Of a DNA stretch of 64,000 bases, positions 43,077 to 51,544 are shown piece after piece (the stretch's first letter is position 1; every line of letters starts with the position of its first letter). Made by a program: the position numbers and the translations under genes. Under the pieces are notes generated by a model. The model had not been told where the DNA came from. It ran no database searches and saw only the letters and a list, made by a program, of their open reading frames with translations. This DNA comes from an uncultured Prevotellaceae bacterium (GTDB taxonomy: Bacteria; Bacteroidota; Bacteroidia; Bacteroidales; Bacteroidaceae): contig CAMVAT010000013.1 of the NCBI GenBank assembly GCA_947165505.1, forward strand, positions 16,948-80,947, written 5' to 3'.

Positions 43077-44870
43077 TCAGTCGGCCGAGAAATCAGCCAC
43101 CATCTTACGATACATGGTGTACATCCTGACTCTCGACACATAGCCGACGAGCCTGTTGGCCGTGTCGGTCACGGGCAGTTGCTGCGCATTGGTGCGTTCG
43201 AACGTATGCATGACATCCTCCATGGAGTCGTTTTGTCCGAGTGTAGCCACAGGCGGTGCCATCAGTTGCGCCACCGTAAAATGGTGATACAACTCGGTAC
43301 GGAAGACGACATGACGGATTTTGGTGAAATCTATTTCTCCGAGCAGCGTGCCGGCATCGTCGAGCACAGGCAGCAGGATAGACTTGCTTCTACTGAAGGC
43401 ATGCACGAGCGTGCCCAGTTCCATGTCTTTATTGACAGCATGATAATCCTTGTCGATGACACTCTCCAGACTCATCAGCGTGAGCACCGAGTGGTCGGTA
43501 TGGTGTGTGAGCAGGTTGCCCTCCCGGGCCAGTCTCATGCCATAGATGCTGTGCGGTTCGAAGATGATGATGGTGAGGTATGCGCAAATGCTGACGATCA
43601 TGAGAGGCAGGAAGAGCTGGTATCCGCCTGTGAGTTCAGCGATGAGGAAGATACCCGTGAGTGGAGCGTGCATGACACCCGCCATGACACCCGCCATGCC
43701 CAGCAGCGTGAAATTCTTCTCTGGCACGAACACCCCGATTTGGTTGACATTCCACACCCTGGCGAAGAGGAATCCGCCGAAAGCGCCGATGAAGAGCGAC
43801 GGTGCGAACGTACCTCCGCATCCGCCGGCGCCGTTGGTGGCCGAAGTGGCAAACACCTTCGTGAGCAACACGAGGGCGATGTATAAGATGAGCAGATTGT
43901 CCTGTCCGTAGAAGAGCGAGTTGCCCATCACACCATTCCAGTCGGCCTCACTTCTTCCGTTGAGCAGCACATTGATGCTGCTATATCCCTCGCCATAGAG
44001 CGACGGGAAGAGGAAGATCAGAGCGCTGAGGATGACACCTCCGACGAGCAGTTTCACATATCTGTGATTGTTCAGTTTCTTAAACATCCCCTCGCATGCC
44101 GTCATCATACGTATGAAGTAGAGGCTGATGAGTCCGCAGAACACCCCCAGCAGTATCGTGGCCGGCACCCTCTCTATGGCCCATGCCCCGTCGAGCTGGA
44201 AATGGAAGAGCGAGTCGCCCCCCAGGAAGAGGTACGTGAAGCACATGGCCGTGACACATGAGATGAGAATAGGCATGAGCGCCGCCATGGTCAGGTCGAT
44301 CATGAGCACCTCGAGCGTGAACACGAGTCCGGCGATGGGCGCTTTGAAGATGCCTGCGATGGCCGCCGAGGCGCCGCATCCTACCAGCACCATCAGCGTC
44401 TTGCGGTCCATGTGGAACAGCTGTCCGAGATTGCTTCCGATGGCCGACCCCGTGAGCACGATGGGCGCCTCGGCTCCCACCGACCCGCCGAATCCGATAG
44501 TCAGGGCCGAAGCGATGACCGAGCTCCAGCAGTTGTGCCGTTTTAGTTTGGCCTGCTTTCTGCTGATGGCATACAGGATGCGTGTGATGCCATGGCTGAT
44601 ATTGTCTCTGACCACATACTTGACGAAAAGCGAGGTGAGATAGATGCCGAAGATGGGGAAGAGCAGATAGAGCCAGTTGTATGACTGATACTCAAATCCG
44701 GAAGTGAGCAGATGCTCAATCTCGCGGATGAGCCCATGCAAGACCCACGCAGCCACAGCCGCCAAGAGCCCCACGAAGAAAGCCAGTATCAGCGTGAGAT
44801 GTTTGTCGCTGATGTATCGTTTTCTCCATGCGAACAATTGGTGGACCACCGTTTGCGTATTCTTTTGCAT
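43077..44870 (-). CDS. CLC chloride channel/antiporter with CBS domains
   Basis: A 597-residue ClC-family protein. The transmembrane part holds the family's filter and gate regions 'GFGGSVGAEAPIVLTG' (the Glu of GxEGP-type motifs is retained) and 'GGCGGTFAPSLFIGAFGG'; the usual GSGIP appears as 'ISHGITRI'. The C-terminus (about 450-595) has two CBS domains that sense nucleotides. It exchanges or conducts anions at the inner membrane. The ATG at 44870 is used; a GTG at 44879 is possible. It is 15 bp after the tsaC-type gene. Confidence 0.92.
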   Translation of the reverse strand: MQKNTQTVVHQLFAWRKRYISDKHLTLILAFFVGLLAAVAAWVLHGLIREIEHLLTSGFEYQSYNWLYLLFPIFGIYLTSLFVKYVVRDNISHGITRILYAISRKQAKLKRHNCWSSVIASALTIGFGGSVGAEAPIVLTGSAIGSNLGQLFHMDRKTLMVLVGCGASAAIAGIFKAPIAGLVFTLEVLMIDLTMAALMPILISCVTAMCFTYLFLGGDSLFHFQLDGAWAIERVPATILLGVFCGLISLYFIRMMTACEGMFKKLNNHRYVKLLVGGVILSALIFLFPSLYGEGYSSINVLLNGRSEADWNGVMGNSLFYGQDNLLILYIALVLLTKVFATSATNGAGGCGGTFAPSLFIGAFGGFLFARVWNVNQIGVFVPEKNFTLLGMAGVMAGVMHAPLTGIFLIAELTGGYQLFLPLMIVSICAYLTIIIFEPHSIYGMRLAREGNLLTHHTDHSVLTLMSLESVIDKDYHAVNKDMELGTLVHAFSRSKSILLPVLDDAGTLLGEIDFTKIRHVVFRTELYHHFTVAQLMAPPVATLGQNDSMEDVMHTFERTNAQQLPVTDTANRLVGYVSRVRMYTMYRKMVADFSAD

Positions 44871-44885
44871 GACCGTCACGTTGAA

Positions 44886-45458
44886 TTATTTTCTGATGAT
44901 GGTCACGACACTCGACACGTCGATTTTAATGATAGAAGAGGGCGTATGCGGTTTCTTCTCCTGACGTCTTGAGGTGCAGACATAGTCAACCGCTTCGATG
45001 AGCGCGGGGTCGAGGTCGCAATAATTCTGTGCGGGCTGCATGCCGCTGATATTCGCACTTGTTGACACGATGGGCTTTTGAAATCTGTAGCACAGCTCTT
45101 TAGAAAACGGCTCTTTGGTGATTCTCATGGCCACAGACCCATCCTCGGCAATGAGGTTGGGTGCCAGATTGACCGCCCCGTCGAGTATGACCGTAGTGGG
45201 TTTGACGGCCAGTTCCATCACATCCCATGCCACGGCGGGCACGTTACGCACATACCGCTGCAGGCGCGCGTCACTATCTACGAGGCAAATCATTGCCTTG
45301 GAGTCTTGTCTCTGTTTGATGGCATATACCTTTGCCACAGCCTCAGGATTGGTGGCATCGCACCCCACCCCCCAAACGGTATCTGTAGGATACAGGATGA
45401 CGCCCCCCTTGCGCATCACCTCAACGGCTTGTCTGATGTCTTTATCGTATGGTGTCAT
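44886..45458 (-). CDS. Threonylcarbamoyl-AMP synthase (Sua5/YciO/YrdC family)
   Basis: A 190-residue single-domain YrdC-type enzyme that makes threonylcarbamoyl-AMP for the t6A modification of tRNA. It has 'GGVILYPTDTVWGVGCDATN', 'YAIKQRQDSKAMICLVDS' (KxR(S/x)KP-like site) and 'KPIVSTSANISGMQPA'. Because YciO paralogues are similar, calling it tsaC is probable but not certain. It has a full promoter, and clcA and fmt follow. Confidence 0.9.
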   Translation of the reverse strand: MTPYDKDIRQAVEVMRKGGVILYPTDTVWGVGCDATNPEAVAKVYAIKQRQDSKAMICLVDSDARLQRYVRNVPAVAWDVMELAVKPTTVILDGAVNLAPNLIAEDGSVAMRITKEPFSKELCYRFQKPIVSTSANISGMQPAQNYCDLDPALIEAVDYVCTSRRQEKKPHTPSSIIKIDVSSVVTIIRK

Positions 45459-45480
45459 TGTTGGAAATGAAATAAGACCA

Positions 45481-45511
45481 CAAAATTACACAAAAAAAAG
45501 CACAAACCAAA
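45481..45511 (-). promoter_or_regulatory. Promoter of the tsaC-type/clcA/fmt unit
   Basis: Minus-strand TTTG (45511-45508), 19-base spacer, TAATTTTG (45488-45481). Confidence 0.7.
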
Positions 45512-45562
45512 AAGAGTTGATGATTTTTTTCTTTTTGTGGGTAATTCTTAATTTCAGTCAAT

Positions 45563-45670
45563 GACAGAAGGACTTGTTTTTGACAGAAGAACAGAAGGAC
45601 ATTTTTTTGAGATTGTAGAACAGAAGAACATGTTTTTGAGGCAGAAGAACAGAAGGACAGATGTTTTTGG
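45563..45670. repeat. AGAACAGAAGGACA-type tandem repeat
   Basis: About four degenerate copies of a 27-36-base unit, CAGAAGAACAGAAGGACATTTTTTTG-like, lie between the ROK kinase terminator and the tsaC-type promoter. Confidence 0.75.
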
Positions 45671-45696
45671 CAATATGGGGCGGCAAGAAAGAAAAA

Positions 45697-45727
45697 AAAC
45701 GTCATTACGACAGGCGTAATGACGTTT
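45697..45727 (-). terminator. Terminator of the ROK kinase gene
   Basis: AAAACGTCATTACG and CGTAATGACGTTTT pair over a short loop, 22 bases after the stop codon, followed on the minus strand by T residues. Confidence 0.85.
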
Positions 45728-45748
45728 TGAAGATATGTATCAGGATGA

Positions 45749-46726
45749 TTAAATTTCCCATCCAATGGCAGAAGCGCCAAGGACAGCCGCGGCGGAACCG
45801 TCGAGACCACTGATGAGGAACTTCGCCTTTCCACGGAATATCTGCAGCACACGCTCGTCGTAACTGCGCTTGATGGGCTCCATGATGAGGTCGCCGGCTT
45901 TGGTGAGTCCGCCGAAGAAGATGAAAGCCTCGGGTGAAGAGAAGGCAGCGAAATCGGCACAAGCCTCGCCGAGCATCTCGCCTGTGAACTCATAGACACG
46001 CAGCGCCAGTTTGTCGCCTTTGCCAGCCGCTATCGACACATCGAGCGATGTGATGTCGGCGGGATCCATGTCGCGCAGCAGCGACGACTCATCCGATGTC
46101 TGTAAGAACTCGCGTGCCGTGCGAGCCACGCCCGTAGCCGAGCAGTAAGCCTCGAGGCATCCTGTGCGCCCGCATCCGCATGAGCGTCCGTTCTCGCGCC
46201 GCATGATGACGTGTCCTAACTCGCCGGCGAAACCGTCGCATCCATACACGAGCTGTCCGTTGATGACGATGCCAGACCCCACGCCGGTGCCGAGTGTGAG
46301 CACGATAAAGTTTTTCATTCCCCTTGCCACGCCATACGTCATTTCGCCGATAGCAGCGGCATTGGCATCATTGGTCATCGCCACGGGCACGCCGAGTCTC
46401 TCTTTGAACATATCGGCGAGTGGCACGATGCCATCGTGGCCCCATGCGAGGTTGGGAGCGAACTCGATGGTGCCTTTATAATAGTTGGCGTTGGGAGCTC
46501 CGATACCCATTGCCTTGATTTTCTCTATGCCACCTACCTCTTCTATAATAGGTTGCAGTGCCTTGACCGACGCATCAACGTAGTCTTCAACGGTGTCGTA
46601 TCCTTGTGTTTTGATGGCAGTGGTAGCCTTGATGTCGCCTCGGCTGTCAACAATACCAAAAACTGAGTTAGTACCTCCTAAGTCCAAGCCAATGACGTAT
46701 GGCTTCAATTCTGTTTGTTCGTTCAT
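45749..46726 (-). CDS. ROK-family sugar kinase (glucokinase-like)
   Basis: A 325-residue cytoplasmic kinase. ATP-binding 'VIGLDLGGTNSVFGIVDSRG', 'GIGAPNANYYKGTIEFAPN', catalytic Asp in 'VAMTNDANAAAIGEM' and the ROK zinc signature 'GRSCGCGRTGCLEAYCS'. Most Bacteroidetes glucokinases have this form, but the hexose cannot be settled from sequence. It has its own promoter and terminator, so it is monocistronic. Confidence 0.93.
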   Translation of the reverse strand: MNEQTELKPYVIGLDLGGTNSVFGIVDSRGDIKATTAIKTQGYDTVEDYVDASVKALQPIIEEVGGIEKIKAMGIGAPNANYYKGTIEFAPNLAWGHDGIVPLADMFKERLGVPVAMTNDANAAAIGEMTYGVARGMKNFIVLTLGTGVGSGIVINGQLVYGCDGFAGELGHVIMRRENGRSCGCGRTGCLEAYCSATGVARTAREFLQTSDESSLLRDMDPADITSLDVSIAAGKGDKLALRVYEFTGEMLGEACADFAAFSSPEAFIFFGGLTKAGDLIMEPIKRSYDERVLQIFRGKAKFLISGLDGSAAAVLGASAIGWEI

Positions 46727-46760
46727 GTTTTTAGTTGTATTTGGTTAGATAATTATTTGG

Positions 46761-46791
46761 CAAAGTTATGAAAAAAACGTGTTATAACAAA
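46761..46791 (-). promoter_or_regulatory. Promoter of the ROK kinase gene
   Basis: Minus-strand TTTG (46791-46788), 19-base spacer, TAACTTTG (46768-46761). Confidence 0.7.
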
Positions 46792-46806
46792 GTTTATATT
46801 GAAAAA

Positions 46807-46838
46807 TTTGCGTCTTTCACATTTTTTTAGCAATTTTG
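46807..46838 (+). promoter_or_regulatory. Promoter of the LysE-type gene
   Basis: TTTG at 46807-46810, 20-base spacer, CAATTTTG at 46831-46838 (one mismatch to TAnnTTTG). Confidence 0.5.
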
Positions 46839-46846
46839 CAGACGCT

Positions 46847-47515
46847 ATGCCATTTGAGTTTCACATAGACATATTAGATATCATCTTCAAGGGGCTGGTG
46901 ATTGGCATCTTGGTATCAGCTCCGATGGGTCCGGTAGGCATATTATGTGTTCAGCGCACCTTGAACAAGGGGCGCTGGTATGGTTTTGCCACGGGTATAG
47001 GTGCGACGGCGAGCGACCTGCTCTATGCCCTGATCACAGGCTTTGGCATGAGTTTTGTGATGGACTTGATCAACAATGCTCAGACCCGCTTTTATCTGCA
47101 AATCATCGGCAGCATCATGCTGTTGGTGTTCGGCATATTCAGTTACCGCTCGAACCCCACAAAGAACATGCGCAAGAGCGGAAAAAAGAAGGGTACCCTC
47201 TGGCACAACACCGTGACTGCCTTTTTAGTCACCTTTTCCAACCCGCTGATTATCATTTTGTTCATGGCTCTGTTTGCCCAGTTGGCCTTTATCGTGCCCG
47301 ACCATCCTTTGGACATGCTGGTGGGCTATCTGAGCATCATCGGAGGCGCATTGCTCTGGTGGTACGGTTTGACATGGCTCATCGACAAGATACGCAACAA
47401 ATTTGAGGATACCGGCATTATCATCATCAACAAAGCGATAGGCAGTGTGGTGATTGTCATCTCTGTGATTATTTTGCTGGGCACTGTTTTCAATCTGTTC
47501 AGCATCCACTACTGA
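46847..47515 (+). CDS. LysE-family transporter
   Basis: A 222-residue membrane protein with six hydrophobic segments and the LysE/RhtB start 'GLVIGILVSAPMGPVGILCV' and 'RTLNKGRWYGFATGIGATAS'. It likely exports amino acids or related metabolites. The start 46847 (MPFEF) is favoured over 46799 because the promoter lies between the two. A DUF4924 gene follows 66 bp downstream. Confidence 0.88.
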   Translation: MPFEFHIDILDIIFKGLVIGILVSAPMGPVGILCVQRTLNKGRWYGFATGIGATASDLLYALITGFGMSFVMDLINNAQTRFYLQIIGSIMLLVFGIFSYRSNPTKNMRKSGKKKGTLWHNTVTAFLVTFSNPLIIILFMALFAQLAFIVPDHPLDMLVGYLSIIGGALLWWYGLTWLIDKIRNKFEDTGIIIINKAIGSVVIVISVIILLGTVFNLFSIHY

Positions 47516-47581
47516 GTGGCATTCTGTCAGCTCAGCCATTCACATCTCACCCTTTAACCCCCACACCTTATTTATATTTAT

Positions 47582-48133
47582 ATGTATATTGCCCAAGAAC
47601 TGCGCAAGAAGAATATCGCCGAATATCTGCTGTATATGTGGCAGGTAGAAGACATCATCCGCGCCTGCGGTTGCAACCTGTCGCGACTTCAGAGAGACTA
47701 TATCAACCAGTTTGACTACACCGAAGAGCAGAAAGAAGAGTTGACCGATTGGTATGGCGACTTAGTGCGCATGATCAACCAAGAGGGCTGTCGCGAGCAC
47801 GGACATCTGCAAATCAACAAGTTGATCGTGCAGCAATTGATAGAACTGCATCACCAGTTGCTCGACAGCACCCGATACCCCTTTTACCACAGCGAATACT
47901 ACAAGGTGCTTCCGTTTATCGTAGAGTTGCGCAACCGAGGCGCCAACAAGGAGGAGAACGAAATAGAGACATGCCTGAACGCCCTCTACGGTGTGATGCT
48001 GCTCCGTCTGCAGAAAAAGGAGATCAGCCCCGGCACCGAGAATGCCATCAGAGAGATAACGACCTTCGTGGGTATGCTCTCAGACTATTATCAGAAGGAC
48101 AAGGAGGAAGGCGGTCTGAAGTTTGAAGACTGA
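47582..48133 (+). CDS. DUF4924-family protein
   Basis: A 183-residue soluble helical protein. 'YIAQELRKKNIAEYLLYMWQ', 'VEDIIRACGCN' and 'CLNALYGVMLLRLQKKEIS' match the Bacteroidetes-specific DUF4924. Function unknown. It probably shares transcription with the upstream LysE-type gene and the downstream rmlD, since no promoter is evident between them. Confidence 0.85.
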   Translation: MYIAQELRKKNIAEYLLYMWQVEDIIRACGCNLSRLQRDYINQFDYTEEQKEELTDWYGDLVRMINQEGCREHGHLQINKLIVQQLIELHHQLLDSTRYPFYHSEYYKVLPFIVELRNRGANKEENEIETCLNALYGVMLLRLQKKEISPGTENAIREITTFVGMLSDYYQKDKEEGGLKFED

Positions 48134-48136
48134 TGA

Positions 48137-48184
48137 GTTACTTAAGGTAGTCAGTCGTTAAGTAGTTAAGAAGTTAAGCCAAAT
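48137..48184 (+). repeat. GTTAAGTAG-type repeat after the DUF4924 gene
   Basis: Degenerate 9-10-base words (CGTTAAGTAG, TTAAGAAG, TTAAGCC) begin within a few bases of the stop codon. Confidence 0.7.
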
Positions 48185-48196
48185 GACAACTAAGAT

Positions 48197-49066
48197 ATGA
48201 GTAAACAGAACATATTATTGACCGGCTGCAACGGACAGTTGGGCAGTGAGATAAGAGCATTGGAGAACCAATATGAGGACTATTGTTTTTTCAATACCGA
48301 CGTGAATGAGTTGGACATCACCAACCAGTTGGCCGTGGAGCACTTCGTGGCCAGCCATGAGATCAGCGGCATCGTGAACTGCGCCGCCTATACAGCCGTA
48401 GATAAGGCTGAGAGTGCCAAAGAGCAGTGCACGACACTCAACACGGTGGCGCCCGCCTATCTGGCCGCCGCAGTGGAGAAGCGAGGCGGATGGATGATAC
48501 ACATCTCTACCGACTATGTGTTTAACGGCACGAAGCACACGCCCTACTTGGAGAGCGACACGCCCAGTCCTGACAGCGTGTATGGCTCAACGAAGCTGGC
48601 TGGCGAACTTGGCGTGACAAAGTTTTGCAGCCGCAGCATGATTATCCGCACAGCATGGCTCTATTCGCCCTTTGGCAATAATTTTGTGAAGACCATGATT
48701 CGCCTGGGCAGCGAGCGCAGCGAGTTAGGCGTGATTTTCGACCAGATAGGCACGCCAACCTACGCGCACGACTTGGCACAAGCCATCCTGACGATTATCG
48801 TAAAAGGCATTCAGCCCGGTGTCTATCACTTCACCGACGAAGGTGTGACGAGCTGGTACGACTTCACCAAATCCATCCACCGCATCAGCGGCATCACGGG
48901 TTGCCACGTGCGCCCTTTGCATACCTCTGAATATCCCACTGCCGCCCGCCGCCCTTACTACTCCGTCTTAGACAAGAGCAAGATAAAAACCGCCTACGAC
49001 ATCGAGATACCCCATTGGGAGGAGTCGCTTGAGAAGTGCATCCAGAGGATTTTAGAAATGAAGTAG
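48197..49066 (+). CDS. rfbD: dTDP-4-dehydrorhamnose reductase
   Basis: Last step of dTDP-L-rhamnose synthesis. The 289 residues have the nucleotide site 'ILLTGCNGQLGSEI', 'NCAAYTAVDKAESAKE', 'STDYVFNGTKHTPYLES' and the YxxxK pair in 'SVYGSTKLAGE'. It is separated from rfbA and rfbC by many kilobases; rfbB is not in the window. Confidence 0.95.
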   Translation: MSKQNILLTGCNGQLGSEIRALENQYEDYCFFNTDVNELDITNQLAVEHFVASHEISGIVNCAAYTAVDKAESAKEQCTTLNTVAPAYLAAAVEKRGGWMIHISTDYVFNGTKHTPYLESDTPSPDSVYGSTKLAGELGVTKFCSRSMIIRTAWLYSPFGNNFVKTMIRLGSERSELGVIFDQIGTPTYAHDLAQAILTIIVKGIQPGVYHFTDEGVTSWYDFTKSIHRISGITGCHVRPLHTSEYPTAARRPYYSVLDKSKIKTAYDIEIPHWEESLEKCIQRILEMK

Positions 49067-49150
49067 TTTTAAAGGAGTTAAAGAAGTAAAGTAGTTAAAG
49101 TAGTTAAAGTAGTCAAAGAAGTCGAGCAGGCTGTAGTTAAGTAGTTTAGC
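49067..49150 (+). repeat. GTTAAAGTAG / GTAGTTAAG tandem repeat after rfbD
   Basis: About eight 9-10-base words in an 84-base tract, each with TAA or TAG, starting next to the rfbD stop codon and ending before prfC. Confidence 0.8.
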
Positions 49151-49194
49151 CAAAGACCGGCAACTGTTTGACCATTCCACCATACGAAAAAATA

Positions 49195-50763
49195 ATGAAT
49201 CAAGAAATAGAAAGACGCCGCACCTTTGCGATTATATCCCACCCCGATGCGGGTAAGACCACCCTGACCGAGAAATTCCTGTTGTTTGGCGGTCAGATAC
49301 AAGTAGCAGGAGCTGTGAAGAGCAACAAGATCAGGAAGACCGCCACCTCTGACTGGATGGACATCGAAAAGCAACGTGGCATCTCGGTATCTACATCGGT
49401 CATGGAGTTTGACTATGAGGGCTATAAGGTGAATATCCTGGACACGCCGGGTCACCAAGACTTTGCAGAAGACACCTACCGCACGCTGACCGCCGTTGAC
49501 TCGGCCATCATCGTGGTGGATGGTGCCAAGGGCGTGGAGACACAGACACGCAAACTGATGAACGTGTGCCGCATGCGCAACACACCCGTCATCATCTTTA
49601 TCAATAAGATGGACCGCGAGGGCCGCGATCCGTTCGACCTGCTCGACGAGCTGGAGCAGGAATTGCAAATCAAGGTACGCCCCCTGTCGTGGCCTATCAA
49701 CCAAGGAGCGAAATTCAAGGGAGTGTATAACATCTACGAAGAGAAGCTGGATTTGTTTACGCCTGACAAGCAGCGGGTGACAGAAAAAGTGGAAGTAGAT
49801 GTCAACAGCACCGAACTTGATGCCCGTGTAGGTGAAAGGGACGCGCAACAATTGCGCGACGACCTGGAATTAGTAGATGGTGTCTATCCCGAGTTCAGCG
49901 TTGACGACTATCGCTCGGCCGAGGTGGCCCCGGTCTTTTTCGGTTCGGCACTGAACAACTTCGGTGTGCAGGAACTGTTGAACTGCTTTGTGAAGATAGC
50001 CCCGTCGCCCCGCCCCACACAGGCCGAGGAGCGTATGGTGGAGCCCGAAGAGCCCAAGTTCACGGGATTCATCTTTAAGATTACCGCCAACATCGACCCC
50101 AACCACCGTTCATGTATCGCCTTCTGCAAGGTGTGCAGCGGTCGTTTTGTTCGCAACCAGCCCTATCTGCACGTGCGTCAGGGCAAGACCCTCCGTTTCT
50201 CCTCTCCCACCCAGTTCATGGCACAACGCAAGGAGACCATCGACGAAGCCTATCCCGGCGACATCGTGGGTCTGCCCGACAATGGCATCTTCAAGATTGG
50301 CGACACGCTGACCGAAGGAGAGCCGATACACTTCCGCGGCCTGCCCTCGTTCTCCCCGGAGATGTTTAAATATATTGAAAACGACGACCCCATGCGCTCG
50401 AAGCAGTTGGCCAAAGGCATCGAGCAACTGATGGACGAGGGTGTGGCCCAGTTGTTCGTCAACCAGTTTAATGGCCGTAAGATTATCGGCACAGTGGGTC
50501 AGTTGCAGTTTGAAGTGATACAGTATCGTCTGGAAAACGAATACAACGCCAAGTGCCGTTGGGAGCCGGTGCACCTGCACAAAGCCTGCTGGATAGAGAG
50601 CGACGACGATAAGGAATTGGAAAACTTCAAGAAGCGTAAATACCAGTATATGGCGAAAGACCGTGAGGGACGCGATGTGTTTCTGGCCGATTCGGGCTAT
50701 GTGCTGTCGATGGCTCAGGAAGACTTCAAGCACATCCGTTTCCACTTCACGAGTGAGTTCTGA
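49195..50763 (+). CDS. prfC: Peptide chain release factor 3
   Basis: GTPase that recycles RF1/RF2 after termination. 522 residues with G1 '[13 protein letters not shown]', G2 'RGISVSTSV', G3 '[11 protein letters not shown]', G4 'NKMDRE', and RF3-typical C-terminal 'RFHFTSEF' end. The ATG at 49195 gives the usual start just before '[13 protein letters not shown]'; the TTG at 49168 is an unneeded extension. A repeat-filled gap separates it from rfbD. Confidence 0.96.
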   Translation: MNQEIERRRTFAIISHPDAGKTTLTEKFLLFGGQIQVAGAVKSNKIRKTATSDWMDIEKQRGISVSTSVMEFDYEGYKVNILDTPGHQDFAEDTYRTLTAVDSAIIVVDGAKGVETQTRKLMNVCRMRNTPVIIFINKMDREGRDPFDLLDELEQELQIKVRPLSWPINQGAKFKGVYNIYEEKLDLFTPDKQRVTEKVEVDVNSTELDARVGERDAQQLRDDLELVDGVYPEFSVDDYRSAEVAPVFFGSALNNFGVQELLNCFVKIAPSPRPTQAEERMVEPEEPKFTGFIFKITANIDPNHRSCIAFCKVCSGRFVRNQPYLHVRQGKTLRFSSPTQFMAQRKETIDEAYPGDIVGLPDNGIFKIGDTLTEGEPIHFRGLPSFSPEMFKYIENDDPMRSKQLAKGIEQLMDEGVAQLFVNQFNGRKIIGTVGQLQFEVIQYRLENEYNAKCRWEPVHLHKACWIESDDDKELENFKKRKYQYMAKDREGRDVFLADSGYVLSMAQEDFKHIRFHFTSEF

Positions 50764-50764
50764 C

Positions 50765-51388
50765 TCATTGAGCGTTCATCGCCTTACAGCACCAACGTGA
50801 GACCCTGACCATCACACCCAAACCTGTCACCTCTTTGAGCAAATAATATTTGCGGTTTTGACGGACCAGACGGCCCGTCAAACCTTTTAATGGCCCGAAC
50901 CTCACCTCTACGGGGTCACCGGGCTTCAGGTTGGCCTCTTCTTGCGAAAGGAAAATCCCCTCTCCTAATTCGGGGCTGCACATCGCCTTGAACTCCAGCA
51001 TCTGCCTGGCAGGAATCTCACTGTATTCGCGGCTACCTTTCGCTTTTCTGATGACGAGTATCTGGAAATCGGACTGTTGCACCAATTCGGTCATCCTTTT
51101 GGCAGTAACGGTTTTCTTCACAAAGACCAAATTGGTGACCACCGGGCGCAACTGATGTTTGATTCGTCCCTTTTTATCTTCATAATCCACCATCTGCCTG
51201 GGCACGAAAGTCTCCATGTCCAGGTTTTTGAAATAATCTTCCACAGCAGTCTGTCTGCCCCCGAATAATTTCAGGGCATACCACGGACAGTTGTCTTTAG
51301 CGGCCTCTACCACATTGTCAACTACCTGCTTGCCATGCATATTTGAGTCCGCCATCTCTGCGTATGGCGGTGTATTTTCTGAATTCAT
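50765..51388 (-). CDS. UpxY-type transcription antiterminator (NusG-like)
   Basis: A 207-residue NusG paralogue of the UpxY kind that helps RNA polymerase through long polysaccharide operons in Bacteroides. It has an NGN domain ('NCPWYALKLFGGRQTAVEDY', 'VTNLVFVKKTV') and a C-terminal KOW segment ('LKPGDPVEVRFGPLKGLTGR'). The first ATG (51388) sits within a few bases of the expected transcription start, so the true start may be 51355 (Met12). No UpxZ gene is adjacent, and the gene is single, facing prfC. Confidence 0.88.
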   Translation of the reverse strand: MNSENTPPYAEMADSNMHGKQVVDNVVEAAKDNCPWYALKLFGGRQTAVEDYFKNLDMETFVPRQMVDYEDKKGRIKHQLRPVVTNLVFVKKTVTAKRMTELVQQSDFQILVIRKAKGSREYSEIPARQMLEFKAMCSPELGEGIFLSQEEANLKPGDPVEVRFGPLKGLTGRLVRQNRKYYLLKEVTGLGVMVRVSRWCCKAMNAQ

Positions 51389-51392
51389 GCGC

Positions 51393-51423
51393 CAAAAATA
51401 CCACTTTTTTTACAACAGACAAA
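51393..51423 (-). promoter_or_regulatory. Promoter of the UpxY-type gene
   Basis: Minus-strand TTTG (51423-51420), 19-base spacer, TATTTTTG (51400-51393). It lies directly against the first ATG. Confidence 0.7.
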
Positions 51424-51442
51424 ATAAAAAGAGGTAAATTTC

Positions 51443-51473
51443 TTTGAGTTATGAAAGAAAATGCTTATTTTTG
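51443..51473 (+). promoter_or_regulatory. Promoter of the zinc-ribbon/YARHG gene
   Basis: TTTG at 51443-51446, 19-base spacer, TATTTTTG at 51466-51473. The leader is about 66 bases. Confidence 0.75.
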
Positions 51474-51544
51474 CACATTGATTAACCGTCAAGAGAACTA
51501 AAAAACGCATTTAATCTTATCATTTATAACAGAAAGGAACAATC

